This document shows positions 24,528 through 32,934 of a stretch of DNA of 64,000 nt, piece by piece. Numbering within the stretch: position 1 is the first letter of the stretch; every line of letters begins with the position of its first letter. The position numbers and the translations under genes were made by a program. Origin of the DNA: Gammaproteobacteria bacterium (GTDB lineage: Bacteria > Pseudomonadota > Gammaproteobacteria > Arenicellales > UBA868); the NCBI GenBank assembly GCA_022450155.1, contig JAKUQR010000016.1, forward strand, positions 1 through 64,000, given 5' to 3'. The notes below the pieces were generated by a model. That model worked only from the letters and a program-made list of their open reading frames with translations, ran no database searches and was not told the origin of the DNA.

Positions 24528-25931
24528 GTGGCTGCGTTTAGGACCATTCGTCGCGTGCGCTGCGAGCAGATTCAGCTGGCTGATGGCTGGGCTCGAGACC
24601 AGCTGCTAGAGATTACGGCAGAAGGATTGATAGCTGATGTCGGGCCTGTCGGTGAAGAGACGGTAGATTTAGTACTCACTGGACCGGTGATTCCAGGCAT
24701 ACCAAATCTCCACTCCCATGCACACCAGAGAGCGTTGGCGGGGTTGACCGAAACACGCACGCCGGGGAAAGACGATTTCTGGGGCTGGCGAGACCTAATG
24801 TATCGGGTAAACAACGCCATAACACCAGATGATCTTGAGTCGATTGCCAGATGTGTATTTGTGGAGATGGTCAAGCAGGGCTACACCGTGGTCGCAGAAT
24901 TTCACTACCTGCACCATGCGCCAGGCGGTGATCAATACGTACAAATGGATGAAATGAGCCAACGATTATGGATCGCCGCAGAAGATGCAGGTATTTCACT
25001 GGTACTGTTGCCGGTGCTTTATACCTATGGGGGATTTGATCAACGGCCGCTGGGTGGTGCGCAGGTGCGGTTCTACAACAATCTGGAAAACTACCTGATA
25101 CTGTTGGACAAAGTCCGAAAGGCCGCGGATAGTATGGCAAACCGAGGCTACGGTTTGGCAGTGCACTCGCTTAGAGCCGTGGCGCCGGAGCAACTGACGG
25201 CGCTCGACAGGATATCGCGCGTAGACTATCCTGATATTCCCTTTCATATCCACGTCGCCGAGCAACTTAATGAGGTGGAGGAATGCATTGCGTTGCTAGG
25301 TGTTCGGCCAGTTCAGTGGTTGTGTCATGAGATTGATGTCGATCACCGTTGGTGTTTTGTCCACGCAACCCACGTGAATAGTCGGGAACTTGAGTCGATG
25401 GCAGAACGCGGTGTTGTTGTTGGCCTGTGTCCGACAACAGAAGCGAATCTGGGCGATGGCCTGTTTCCGGCAACCGAGTTTGTAGCGTTGGGCGGCAAGT
25501 TTGGAATTGGCTCAGATTCGCAGATTTGCAGCAACCCGGCAAGGGAACTTCAGCTTCTGGAATATGGACAACGTCTGAAGCACCATCGACGTGCACTGAT
25601 GATGGGGGTTGGCGAACGGCACAACGGTACCGGGCTTGTACAGTGGGCAGTCGCGGGCGGTGGTAGGGCCTGCGGGCGATTACTGACGGGAATTACCGCA
25701 GGTGCGCCGGCTGACCTGATCGAGCTTGATCCGGATTCCCCGAGACTGGCCGTACGAACTACGGATGAAGCGTTGGACAGTTGGATATTTTCAGCCGCTG
25801 ACAACAGTGTTCGGACAGTCATTGCGATGGGCAGGGAAGTCGTGACTGAAGGCCGACACGCCGGTGAGGCTGCTGCAACGGAAAAATTCCTGAATACGCT
25901 AAGGCGGTTAGCTGCGAGATCACCTAAGTGA
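24528..25931 (+). CDS. hutF: Formimidoylglutamate deiminase
   Basis: Amidohydrolase of 467 residues converting N-formimidoyl-L-glutamate to N-formyl-L-glutamate and ammonia, the five-step hut branch used by Pseudomonas. The first metal motif is NLHSHAHQRALAGL (H62, H64). Further expected ligands lie in FHIHVAEQLNEVEEC, CFVHATHVN and GIGSDSQI, the last including the catalytic Asp. The HAPGGDQYVQMDEMSQRL segment is a HutF feature. It starts at GTG 24528, 11 nt after AAGGAG. It overlaps hutH by 4 bp (GTGA). The N-formylglutamate deformylase expected next is not in the window. Confidence 0.93.
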   Translation: MAAFRTIRRVRCEQIQLADGWARDQLLEITAEGLIADVGPVGEETVDLVLTGPVIPGIPNLHSHAHQRALAGLTETRTPGKDDFWGWRDLMYRVNNAITPDDLESIARCVFVEMVKQGYTVVAEFHYLHHAPGGDQYVQMDEMSQRLWIAAEDAGISLVLLPVLYTYGGFDQRPLGGAQVRFYNNLENYLILLDKVRKAADSMANRGYGLAVHSLRAVAPEQLTALDRISRVDYPDIPFHIHVAEQLNEVEECIALLGVRPVQWLCHEIDVDHRWCFVHATHVNSRELESMAERGVVVGLCPTTEANLGDGLFPATEFVALGGKFGIGSDSQICSNPARELQLLEYGQRLKHHRRALMMGVGERHNGTGLVQWAVAGGGRACGRLLTGITAGAPADLIELDPDSPRLAVRTTDEALDSWIFSAADNSVRTVIAMGREVVTEGRHAGEAAATEKFLNTLRRLAARSPK

Positions 25932-27469
25932 TAACACTAAAACTTGAACCGACCCACATCAGGCTGGCTGATATTCAGCAGATCATCGCTGGGCCGATAA
26001 AAATTGAACTGCCAGATGAAGCCTGGCGGGCTTCAGAACGCAGTCGGGCCCATGTTCAGGATGCTTTATCGTCTGATGTTGTCGCTTACGGTGTTAACAC
26101 CGGGTTTGGCAAGCTTGCTCAGAACCGTATCGATTCCGGTCAATTGTCTACGCTACAACAGAACTTGGTGCGCTCGCATGCGGCCGGCGTTGGACAACCT
26201 TTGAGGCCGGGGGTCGTTCGGTTGGCGCTTTGTCTCAAAGTCATCAGCCTGGCACAAGGGTACTCCGGGGTCACACCGGAACTGATCGATAGACTGATCG
26301 TTATGCTGGCGAACGACATGGTACCGGTCATACCCGAAAAAGGTTCAGTCGGTGCGTCGGGTGATCTCGCACCACTGGCTCACTTGGCGTTGACATTAAT
26401 CGGCGAGGGGCAGGTGCACTTCAGAGGAGCAATTCTACCGACTGGCCAGGCGCTTGACGCTATGCAACTCGAGCCTCTGAAACTCGAAGCCAAGGAAGGG
26501 TTGGCACTGCTGAACGGTACCCAGATCTCAACCGCACTCGCATTGGATGCAGTGCTAGAGGCGGAGCGCAATCTGGCCAATGCGATCTTGATCGGTGCGA
26601 TCTCGGTTGATGCTGCCTTGGGCAGTTATGTTCCGTTCGATGAGCGAATTCATCGGGTTCGGCCCCATCCCGGGCAGCAAAAAGTAGCGGCTATTTTCAG
26701 AGGCCTGCTGGATGACAGTGAAATCAACCGATCCCATGCACTGTGTGACAGGGTGCAAGACCCTTACAGCCTGCGCTGCCAACCACAGGTACTCGGTGCG
26801 TGTTTGGATCAGTTACAGCACGCGTCTGAGGTGTTCCTACGGGAGGCTGTTTCTGTTTCTGACAATCCTCTGATCATGCCGGAAACAGGCGAAATTCTGT
26901 CTGGTGGTAACTTTCATGGAGAGCCCATAGCACTCGCTGCCGATGCTGTCGCGCTGGCCATCGCTGAGGTCGGAGCATTGTCCGAACGACGGATTGCGAT
27001 GCTGATTGATTCGAGCATCAGTGAGCTGCCCCCATTTCTGGTAGAAGATGCCGGGCTCAACTCGGGGTTTATGGTTGCCCACGTGACTGCAGCATCACTT
27101 GCGTCGGAAAATAAAAGCTTGGCTCATCCGGCATCGATCGACAGTCTGCCAACCTCCGCAAACCAGGAAGACCATGTCAGTATGGCGACATTTGCGGCAC
27201 GGCGACTGGCGGGCATAAACGACAATACACAGTTAATTCTAGCTATAGAATACCTCGCCGCGGTCCAGGGTCTCGAATTTCGTAGACCGCTTAGATCAAC
27301 TCGTTCGATTGAAGGTGCTGTCGAGATTCTGCGCCAAGAGGTGCCGTTTTGGTCGACAGACCGTGAATTCGCGCCAGATATCCAGATCGCCGCTCGTCTG
27401 CTGGCAGAAGGTAAACCGGCCAAACCGGTACCGCCATTACTTGTCGATTGTAGTACCCGAGGTGGTTGA
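25928..27469 (+). CDS. hutH: Histidine ammonia-lyase
   Basis: Deaminates L-histidine to urocanate. Length 513 is typical. The MIO prosthetic group triad is A143-S144-G145 in GSVGASGDLAPLAHLAL, with active-site Y54 in VAYGVNTGFG. The QDPYSLRCQPQVLGA and SGGNFHGEPIALAAD segments (substrate-binding residues) and SLPTSANQEDHVSM near the C-terminus are intact. The start is GTG, overlapping the hutF stop, so the genes are translationally coupled. Urocanase (hutU), which would act between this enzyme and HutI, is not in the window. Confidence 0.96.
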   Translation: MITLKLEPTHIRLADIQQIIAGPIKIELPDEAWRASERSRAHVQDALSSDVVAYGVNTGFGKLAQNRIDSGQLSTLQQNLVRSHAAGVGQPLRPGVVRLALCLKVISLAQGYSGVTPELIDRLIVMLANDMVPVIPEKGSVGASGDLAPLAHLALTLIGEGQVHFRGAILPTGQALDAMQLEPLKLEAKEGLALLNGTQISTALALDAVLEAERNLANAILIGAISVDAALGSYVPFDERIHRVRPHPGQQKVAAIFRGLLDDSEINRSHALCDRVQDPYSLRCQPQVLGACLDQLQHASEVFLREAVSVSDNPLIMPETGEILSGGNFHGEPIALAADAVALAIAEVGALSERRIAMLIDSSISELPPFLVEDAGLNSGFMVAHVTAASLASENKSLAHPASIDSLPTSANQEDHVSMATFAARRLAGINDNTQLILAIEYLAAVQGLEFRRPLRSTRSIEGAVEILRQEVPFWSTDREFAPDIQIAARLLAEGKPAKPVPPLLVDCSTRGG

Positions 27470-27546
27470 TTCGAGTGGATGCCGACAGTTGACTTACGTG
27501 GCCACTCAAGTACATTGACCGGCCGCTTCACTTTCTTAATAGAGTA

Positions 27547-28359
27547 ATGTCACTCATCGACAGCGAGGTGATCCGGCAGTACAACGACGATGGTGCGGCC
27601 GTCGTCCGCGGCTGTATCAGCGATCACTGGTTAGAAATACTGAACGATGCGATCGAACACGATATTCGTGATCCGGGCCCGTTTGTTCATGCCTATCAGG
27701 CGGGATCTGGTGGAGGACGGTTCCACGGCAACCTACGGACTTGGGAAACCGAGGCGCGGTTTCAGGATTTCTGTTTCAACTCACCTCTGCCTGAGATGGC
27801 AGCGGAAATTCTTGCATCAGCGAAGATAAATCTTCTCTACGACCAACTGTTTGTAAAGGAACCTGGCACGCCGAACCGAACACGTTGGCACAACGATCAG
27901 CCTTATTGGGCCATGCGTGGCTGGCAGGTGTTGAGCTTTTGGGTTGCGCTGGATCCGGTCAACAAACGGAGCGGCGCACTCGAATTCATACCAGGTTCGC
28001 ACCGCTGGGGGCGCTGGTTTCAACCCGAGACTTTTGGCAAAGGTCCGGGGATAGAAGAGTATGAACGTAATCCGGATTATGAACCGATACCCGATATTGA
28101 ATCAGCCCGCGAACGTTATGGGGTTATCAGCTGGGATCTTTCCCCTGGCGACGTTTATGTTTTTCATGCGTTAACCGTTCACGGTGCCGGCGGCAATTGC
28201 AGTGGTGATGTACGGCGCCGCGGATATGCAGTGCGCTATACCGGTGACGATGTGGTTTACGATGCCCGCCCGGGGACCAATAAAGGTCTTCGATCCGGAA
28301 GCCATGCAGACGGTGATCCGCTGGATAGCCCCCGCTACCCAGTCGTGTGGACGAGGTAG
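27547..28359 (+). CDS. Phytanoyl-CoA dioxygenase (PhyH) family protein
   Basis: A 270-residue Fe(II)/2-oxoglutarate-dependent oxygenase. The metal triad can be placed as His and Asp in RWHNDQPYW and the distal His in ALTVHGAGGN. The SFWVALDPVNKRSGALEFIPGSH segment is the PhyH signature, and the R in RRRGYAVRY would bind 2-oxoglutarate. It begins 77 bp after hutH on the same strand and may share its transcript. PhyH members hydroxylate diverse small molecules, so the substrate cannot be named; a histidine-related one is only a guess from position. Confidence 0.87.
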   Translation: MSLIDSEVIRQYNDDGAAVVRGCISDHWLEILNDAIEHDIRDPGPFVHAYQAGSGGGRFHGNLRTWETEARFQDFCFNSPLPEMAAEILASAKINLLYDQLFVKEPGTPNRTRWHNDQPYWAMRGWQVLSFWVALDPVNKRSGALEFIPGSHRWGRWFQPETFGKGPGIEEYERNPDYEPIPDIESARERYGVISWDLSPGDVYVFHALTVHGAGGNCSGDVRRRGYAVRYTGDDVVYDARPGTNKGLRSGSHADGDPLDSPRYPVVWTR

Positions 28360-28409
28360 CCCCAAACAAGATAGCTTTTGTTGACCCGTCAGTCCGTTAT
28401 TTGCCTTAG

Positions 28410-30035
28410 TCAGCTCCCCAGATTTTCGGCTTGATCACGAAGCAAAAATTTCTGGATCTTGCCGGTCGAAGTCTTTGGTAGGGGGCCAAAGATGACGATT
28501 CTGGGAGATTTATAGTGCGCCAGTTGCTCGCGACAGAAGGTAATAATGTCGTCAGCGGTCGCGCTTGAACCGTCGTGCAACGTCACAAATGCACAGGGTG
28601 TCTCCCCCCATTTTTCATCGGATTTGGCGACTACAGCCGCCTCCAATACAGCGGGGTGACGATAGAGTGCTTCCTCAACCTCCAGGCTGGAAATATTCTC
28701 TCCACCTGAAATGATGATGTCTTTTGAACGGTCCTTGACTTCAATGTAGCTGTCAGGATGGCGCACTGCCAGGTCGCCGCTATGGAACCAGCCTCCCGAG
28801 AACGCCAAACCCGTGGCTCGTGTGTTTTTGAGGTAACCCTTCATCACTGTATTACCCCGGATCATGACCTCGCCCATGGTTTTACTATCCCATGGCACGT
28901 CCTCCATTGTCTCGGGGTTTTTGACCGTTGCACCTTCCAGCGTCGTATAGTGCACACCCTGGCGGGCAATTCGAGCCGAGCGTTCGCTTACGGCAAGATC
29001 CGGCCAGTCGTCCTGCGGTACGCACACGGTCGCGGGACCATAGGTTTCGGTCAATCCGTAGAGGTGGGTCACATTGAATCCATTCTCTTCCATGGCCTCG
29101 ATAACAGCCGAGGGTGGGGCAGCCCCGCCGGTCGCGATTTCCACCTGCTGAGGGAAGGTCGCCTTCGATTCTTCCGGCGCATGCGCGAGCATATTCAGGA
29201 CTATAGGTGCGCCACACATATGCGTCACGTTTTGTTCACAGATCAATCTATAGACGGCAGCAGGGTCAACGTCTCTAAGACAGACATGGGTTGCCATTGC
29301 CGCTGTCACACCCCAGGTAAAGGTCCAGCCATCACAGTGAAACATCGGCAGGGTCCATAGATAGACCGAATTACGTCCCAGGCCCATGGTGAACATGTTG
29401 CCCAACGCATTCAGGTAGGCCCCTCGATGGTGGTATACACAACCCTTGGGATCGCCGGTAGTCCCCGATGTATACAACAAGGATAATGCCTGCCACTCAT
29501 CTGCCAGCGGTTCAGGCGCAAAGTTCGGGTCGCCTTCTGCCAGAAGGTCCTCATAATCCAGTGCTCCCAGGCATTCACCCCCGGTTGCCATTGGGTCGTC
29601 GATATCCACGACCAGCAATTCCCGGTCGATAAGCTCCAGGGCTTCACGGACTGAGTCGGAGAATTCACGATCCGTCAATAGCACCCGAGCTTCCCCGTGT
29701 TCCAGGATGAACGCGATAGTGCGTGCATCCAGACGGATATTCAGTGAGTTGAGCACAGCGCCGAGCATCGGTACGCCGTTGTGGGCCTCGAGCATTTCCG
29801 GAGTATTGGCACCCATGATCGCTACACAATCTCCTTGCCTCACGCCCCGTTGTGAAAGGGCGCTGGCAAGGCGGCACGACCGTTCATAGAACTGTGCGTA
29901 GGTGTAGCGGCGGTCGCCGTGAATGACAGCGGTGTGTTCTGCTGCGACCTGTGCGGCCCGACGCAGGAAACTCACCGGTGATAATGGTTCAAAGTTTGCT
30001 TCCTGCCGTTGTAGGTTTGCGTCGAAAATCGACAT
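28410..30035 (-). CDS. AMP-dependent acyl-CoA synthetase
   Basis: ATP-dependent acid-CoA ligase of 541 residues in the adenylate-forming (ANL) superfamily. The P-loop-like motif is LLYTSGTTGDPKGCVYHHRG, the adenine-binding segment is HLYGLTETYGPA, the ATP/hinge region is FHSGDLAVRHPDSYIEVKDRSKDIIISGGENISS, and the catalytic Lys is in LPKTSTGKIQKF. The N-terminal NFEPLSPVSFLRRAA pattern places it in a medium-chain or aryl acid subgroup. It is a close paralogue of the ligase at 42.0-43.7 kb. It is convergent with the PhyH gene and divergent from the LD-carboxypeptidase. The substrate acid is unknown. Confidence 0.92.
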   Translation of the reverse strand: MSIFDANLQRQEANFEPLSPVSFLRRAAQVAAEHTAVIHGDRRYTYAQFYERSCRLASALSQRGVRQGDCVAIMGANTPEMLEAHNGVPMLGAVLNSLNIRLDARTIAFILEHGEARVLLTDREFSDSVREALELIDRELLVVDIDDPMATGGECLGALDYEDLLAEGDPNFAPEPLADEWQALSLLYTSGTTGDPKGCVYHHRGAYLNALGNMFTMGLGRNSVYLWTLPMFHCDGWTFTWGVTAAMATHVCLRDVDPAAVYRLICEQNVTHMCGAPIVLNMLAHAPEESKATFPQQVEIATGGAAPPSAVIEAMEENGFNVTHLYGLTETYGPATVCVPQDDWPDLAVSERSARIARQGVHYTTLEGATVKNPETMEDVPWDSKTMGEVMIRGNTVMKGYLKNTRATGLAFSGGWFHSGDLAVRHPDSYIEVKDRSKDIIISGGENISSLEVEEALYRHPAVLEAAVVAKSDEKWGETPCAFVTLHDGSSATADDIITFCREQLAHYKSPRIVIFGPLPKTSTGKIQKFLLRDQAENLGS

Positions 30036-30251
30036 GGCTTGCTCCGCGTCTGGCCCGAGTAGAGATTGGTCGCCATGATCGTACGTCAGTCGAGCGGATT
30101 CAACAATACGGATGTCCGGTCATTCATCGCATTCGGATGTACAAGATCAGTTGCGTGCTTGAAATCTGTTCCGTCCCACGATGTAATAGGCCGATAGTCA
30201 TCCCACTCGTCGGGTCTATTGTGACCGCTATACTTTACGAACGAAGGTGCA

Positions 30252-31184
30252 TTGCTGGGTGGTTTTGTGGCCACTGACTCATATGGTTCGGCTCAGGCAT
30301 CGGATGGTCGTTCGACCACACTGACGGTGCTGGAGCCCAGTTCGGTGCCGGAATCTGCGGTACTAGAGAGTAATCTGGCCTTACTTCGTCAAGCAGGTTT
30401 TCAGGTGAGCTACCAGCGCTACCCGCCGGATGCGGGTGACAGGCGGGCCCGAGCTGGAGTCAGTGCGCGCGGTCAGACATTGTTGAGCGCGCTTTCTGAT
30501 CCTGAGTGTGCCTATGTGCTGGCAGCACGCGGTGGTTATGGTGCCAGTGATCTGTTGCGATACCTGGACTGGTCCGCATTATCGTTGCTGCCCGAAACAA
30601 TACTGGTCGGGTTTTCTGACATCAGTGCCCTGCAGATCGCGCTGTATTCCCGATTAGGGTGGCCCTCGATTCACGGCCCCATGCCGGGGTCCGCCTTGTG
30701 GACAAATGGGGCAGATATAGACTGTCTTTTAAGGTTGTTATCATCATCTCGACCCTGGAGCAGCACTATCAGCGTTTCGCTGTTAGGCGGTGACTCAACA
30801 AACACCACGGTACAAGGCACCCTGATCGGAGGCTGTCTCAGTGTGCTATCCGCTTTGATCGGAACCTCCTACTTCCCCCCAACCCTTCAGGGACACATTC
30901 TGTTTCTTGAAGACACCAATGAAACGGCAGAGCGGGTCCTTCGATTCTGGAACCAATGGTTAGACGCTGATTTGGTGGCGGGTCTGTCCGCGGTTGTGGT
31001 GGGTCGTTTCACAGAGCTTTCGGGCGGTCACGATGAGGAATGGCTTGTGGCCCGGTTCGCCGAACGATGTACGGTACCGCTTTTCCGATCACCCGACTTC
31101 GGCCATGTCTCACCTAATCAGCCACTGATGATCGGGGCCGATGCCCGAATTAAAGACGGTATCCTGGAATGGTGGCTGGACTAA
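30252..31184 (+). CDS. LD-carboxypeptidase (peptidase family S66)
   Basis: Serine peptidase of the LdcA/MccF family, about 310 residues, that trims the terminal D-Ala from cytoplasmic tetrapeptides during murein recycling. The N-terminal TVLEPSSVPES strand, the AARGGYGASDLLRYLDW block and the nucleophile Ser in VGFSDISAL are in place. The catalytic Glu is expected in LFLEDTNETAERVLRFW and the His in PDFGHVSPNQP. Starts available are TTG 30252 or GTG 30267, both weak, so the exact N-terminus is uncertain. It precedes dapA, which also serves cell-wall precursor supply. Confidence 0.85.
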   Translation: MLGGFVATDSYGSAQASDGRSTTLTVLEPSSVPESAVLESNLALLRQAGFQVSYQRYPPDAGDRRARAGVSARGQTLLSALSDPECAYVLAARGGYGASDLLRYLDWSALSLLPETILVGFSDISALQIALYSRLGWPSIHGPMPGSALWTNGADIDCLLRLLSSSRPWSSTISVSLLGGDSTNTTVQGTLIGGCLSVLSALIGTSYFPPTLQGHILFLEDTNETAERVLRFWNQWLDADLVAGLSAVVVGRFTELSGGHDEEWLVARFAERCTVPLFRSPDFGHVSPNQPLMIGADARIKDGILEWWLD

Positions 31185-31203
31185 CTTTGGCAATTCTTGT
31201 AAA

Positions 31204-31239
31204 CGATGGTCTTGACAAGTACCATCGACCGCTCATATC
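31204..31239 (+). promoter_or_regulatory. Palindrome over a -35 box upstream of dapA
   Basis: CGATGGT (31204-31210) and ACCATCG (31221-31227) are perfect inverted repeats with 10 bp between. The centre contains TTGACA (31212-31217), a consensus -35 hexamer. The -10 is weak (CATATC, 31234-31239, 16 bp spacing). A second short dyad, GCTCA and TGAGC, follows at 31231-31246. Either an operator for dapA-purC-purL or a hairpin ending the upstream transcript is possible. Confidence 0.4.
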
Positions 31240-31272
31240 CGTGAGCATTGCTGTGCTCAAAAGAGGTGAAAT

Positions 31273-32148
31273 ATGTTGACTGGAAGTATGGTTGCGATGG
31301 TCACCCCCATGGGGGATGATGGTTCGGTGGACTGGACGGCCCTCGAACGGCTGGTGGATCACCATGTGGAACAGGGTACGGATGCGATCGTTTCAGTCGG
31401 AACGACCGGGGAATCGGCAACGCTTGATCATAACGAACACATCGAAGTAATCGGTCGTACAGTGGACGCTGCAGCAGGGCGGATACCGGTTATCGGGGGC
31501 ACTGGGGCAAATTCAACTGCTGAAGCTATCGTGCTCACCCGGGATGCGGCAGCTGCCGGCGTTACAGCCTGCCTGCTGGTTGTTCCGTATTACAACAAGC
31601 CACCGCAAGAAGGTCTTTTCCAGCACTTCAGTTCAGTTGCAGCTGCCGTCTCGATTCCGCAAATTCTGTACAACGTTCCCGGGCGCACCGCGGTCGATAT
31701 GAGTAACGAGACCACCCTACGACTGGCTGTAATCGACAATATTGTGGGGATAAAAGATGCCACTAACGATATCGATCGAGGTTGTGATCTTATCGATCGA
31801 GCCCCAGATGGATTTTCAATCTATTCGGGGGAGGATGGCACTGCCTGCCAACTGATGCTGGCAGGAGGAAAGGGAACCATCTCGGTTACCGCCAACGCGG
31901 CGCCTAAACTGATGCACGAGATGTGTGTCGCGGCGGTGGCTGGCGACACTGATACGGCCACGGTGGTGAATAACCAATTGGCAGATCTTCATGCGGCTAT
32001 GTTTTTCCAGTCGAATCCCATACCTGCGAAATGGGCTGTTTGCCAGCAGGGTCTGATCGGTTCAGGAATTCGCCTCCCTTTAGTACCGCTGGCCGAGCAA
32101 TACTATGATGATGTCCGTGCCGCGTTGCAGAAGGCGGATGTTCTTTGA
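31273..32148 (+). CDS. dapA: 4-hydroxy-tetrahydrodipicolinate synthase
   Basis: Condenses pyruvate with aspartate semialdehyde, the first committed step of lysine and diaminopimelate synthesis. The 291-residue length is standard. The active site is complete: the GTTGES motif (Thr pair), the Tyr in ILYNVPGRTAVD and the Schiff-base Lys in GIKDATND. The GMVAMVTPM start is typical. ATG 31273 follows AAAGAGGTG. purC begins 33 bp downstream on the same strand, the gammaproteobacterial dapA-purC neighbourhood but without the usual bamC lipoprotein gene in between. Confidence 0.97.
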   Translation: MLTGSMVAMVTPMGDDGSVDWTALERLVDHHVEQGTDAIVSVGTTGESATLDHNEHIEVIGRTVDAAAGRIPVIGGTGANSTAEAIVLTRDAAAAGVTACLLVVPYYNKPPQEGLFQHFSSVAAAVSIPQILYNVPGRTAVDMSNETTLRLAVIDNIVGIKDATNDIDRGCDLIDRAPDGFSIYSGEDGTACQLMLAGGKGTISVTANAAPKLMHEMCVAAVAGDTDTATVVNNQLADLHAAMFFQSNPIPAKWAVCQQGLIGSGIRLPLVPLAEQYYDDVRAALQKADVL

Positions 32149-32181
32149 ATTTGAACTAAAGGTTTACTGGGAAAGCAGACT

Positions 32182-32910
32182 ATGGAACGTGGTCTAGAAC
32201 TTTATTCAGGTAAAGCGAAGTCGATGCATCTTACCGACGACCCCGGACGTCTGATTATGGAATTCCGAGACGACACCTCCGCATTCGACGGAGAGAAGAT
32301 CGAACAGCTCGATCGCAAAGGTATGGTCAACAATCTTTTTAACGCGTTTATTATGACGTGCCTTCAGAATACGGGCGTTGAGACCCACTTTGAAAAGCTT
32401 CTGAGCAAGACCGAATCTATTGTGAAAAACATGGATATGATTCCAGTCGAATGTGTCGTGCGTAATATTGCAACGGGTTCACTGTGTAAGCGCCTAGGCA
32501 TCGAAGATGGGTTGAATCTTGAACCACCAACGTTTGAGTTCTTTCTGAAGGATGATGCTCGCCACGACCCAATGATCAATGACTATCATATCGATTCTTT
32601 CGGCTGGGCGACCCGCGAAGAAGTCGTACTAATGAAGCGGAATACGTTTCAGGTTAACGACATTCTGGGAGCGATGTTTGCTGATGCAGGCATGATTCTG
32701 GTTGATTTCAAACTTGAATTCGGACGTTACGACGGTAACCTTGTACTCGGGGATGAATTCACACCAGACGGATGTCGTGTCTGGGACGCCGAGACTCGTA
32801 AAAAATTAGATAAGGATCGTTTCAGACATGGTCTTGGCGATGTGATTGAGGCCTACGAGGAAGTTGCGCTCCGGCTGGGTGTTGACCTCGACGCGACGGT
32901 TATACAGTAG
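32182..32910 (+). CDS. purC: Phosphoribosylaminoimidazole-succinocarboxamide synthase
   Basis: SAICAR synthetase of purine synthesis, joining CAIR and aspartate with ATP. The 242-residue length matches the short bacterial form. Recognisable parts: [10 protein letters not shown] (nucleotide-binding start), [31 protein letters not shown], a FFLKDD segment, and [12 protein letters not shown] followed by [14 protein letters not shown]. It is 24 bp upstream of purL, so both purine enzymes are likely to be co-transcribed with dapA. Confidence 0.97.
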   Translation: MERGLELYSGKAKSMHLTDDPGRLIMEFRDDTSAFDGEKIEQLDRKGMVNNLFNAFIMTCLQNTGVETHFEKLLSKTESIVKNMDMIPVECVVRNIATGSLCKRLGIEDGLNLEPPTFEFFLKDDARHDPMINDYHIDSFGWATREEVVLMKRNTFQVNDILGAMFADAGMILVDFKLEFGRYDGNLVLGDEFTPDGCRVWDAETRKKLDKDRFRHGLGDVIEAYEEVALRLGVDLDATVIQ

Positions 32911-32934
32911 GTTGGTTACGGTGTTGCCAACGTC

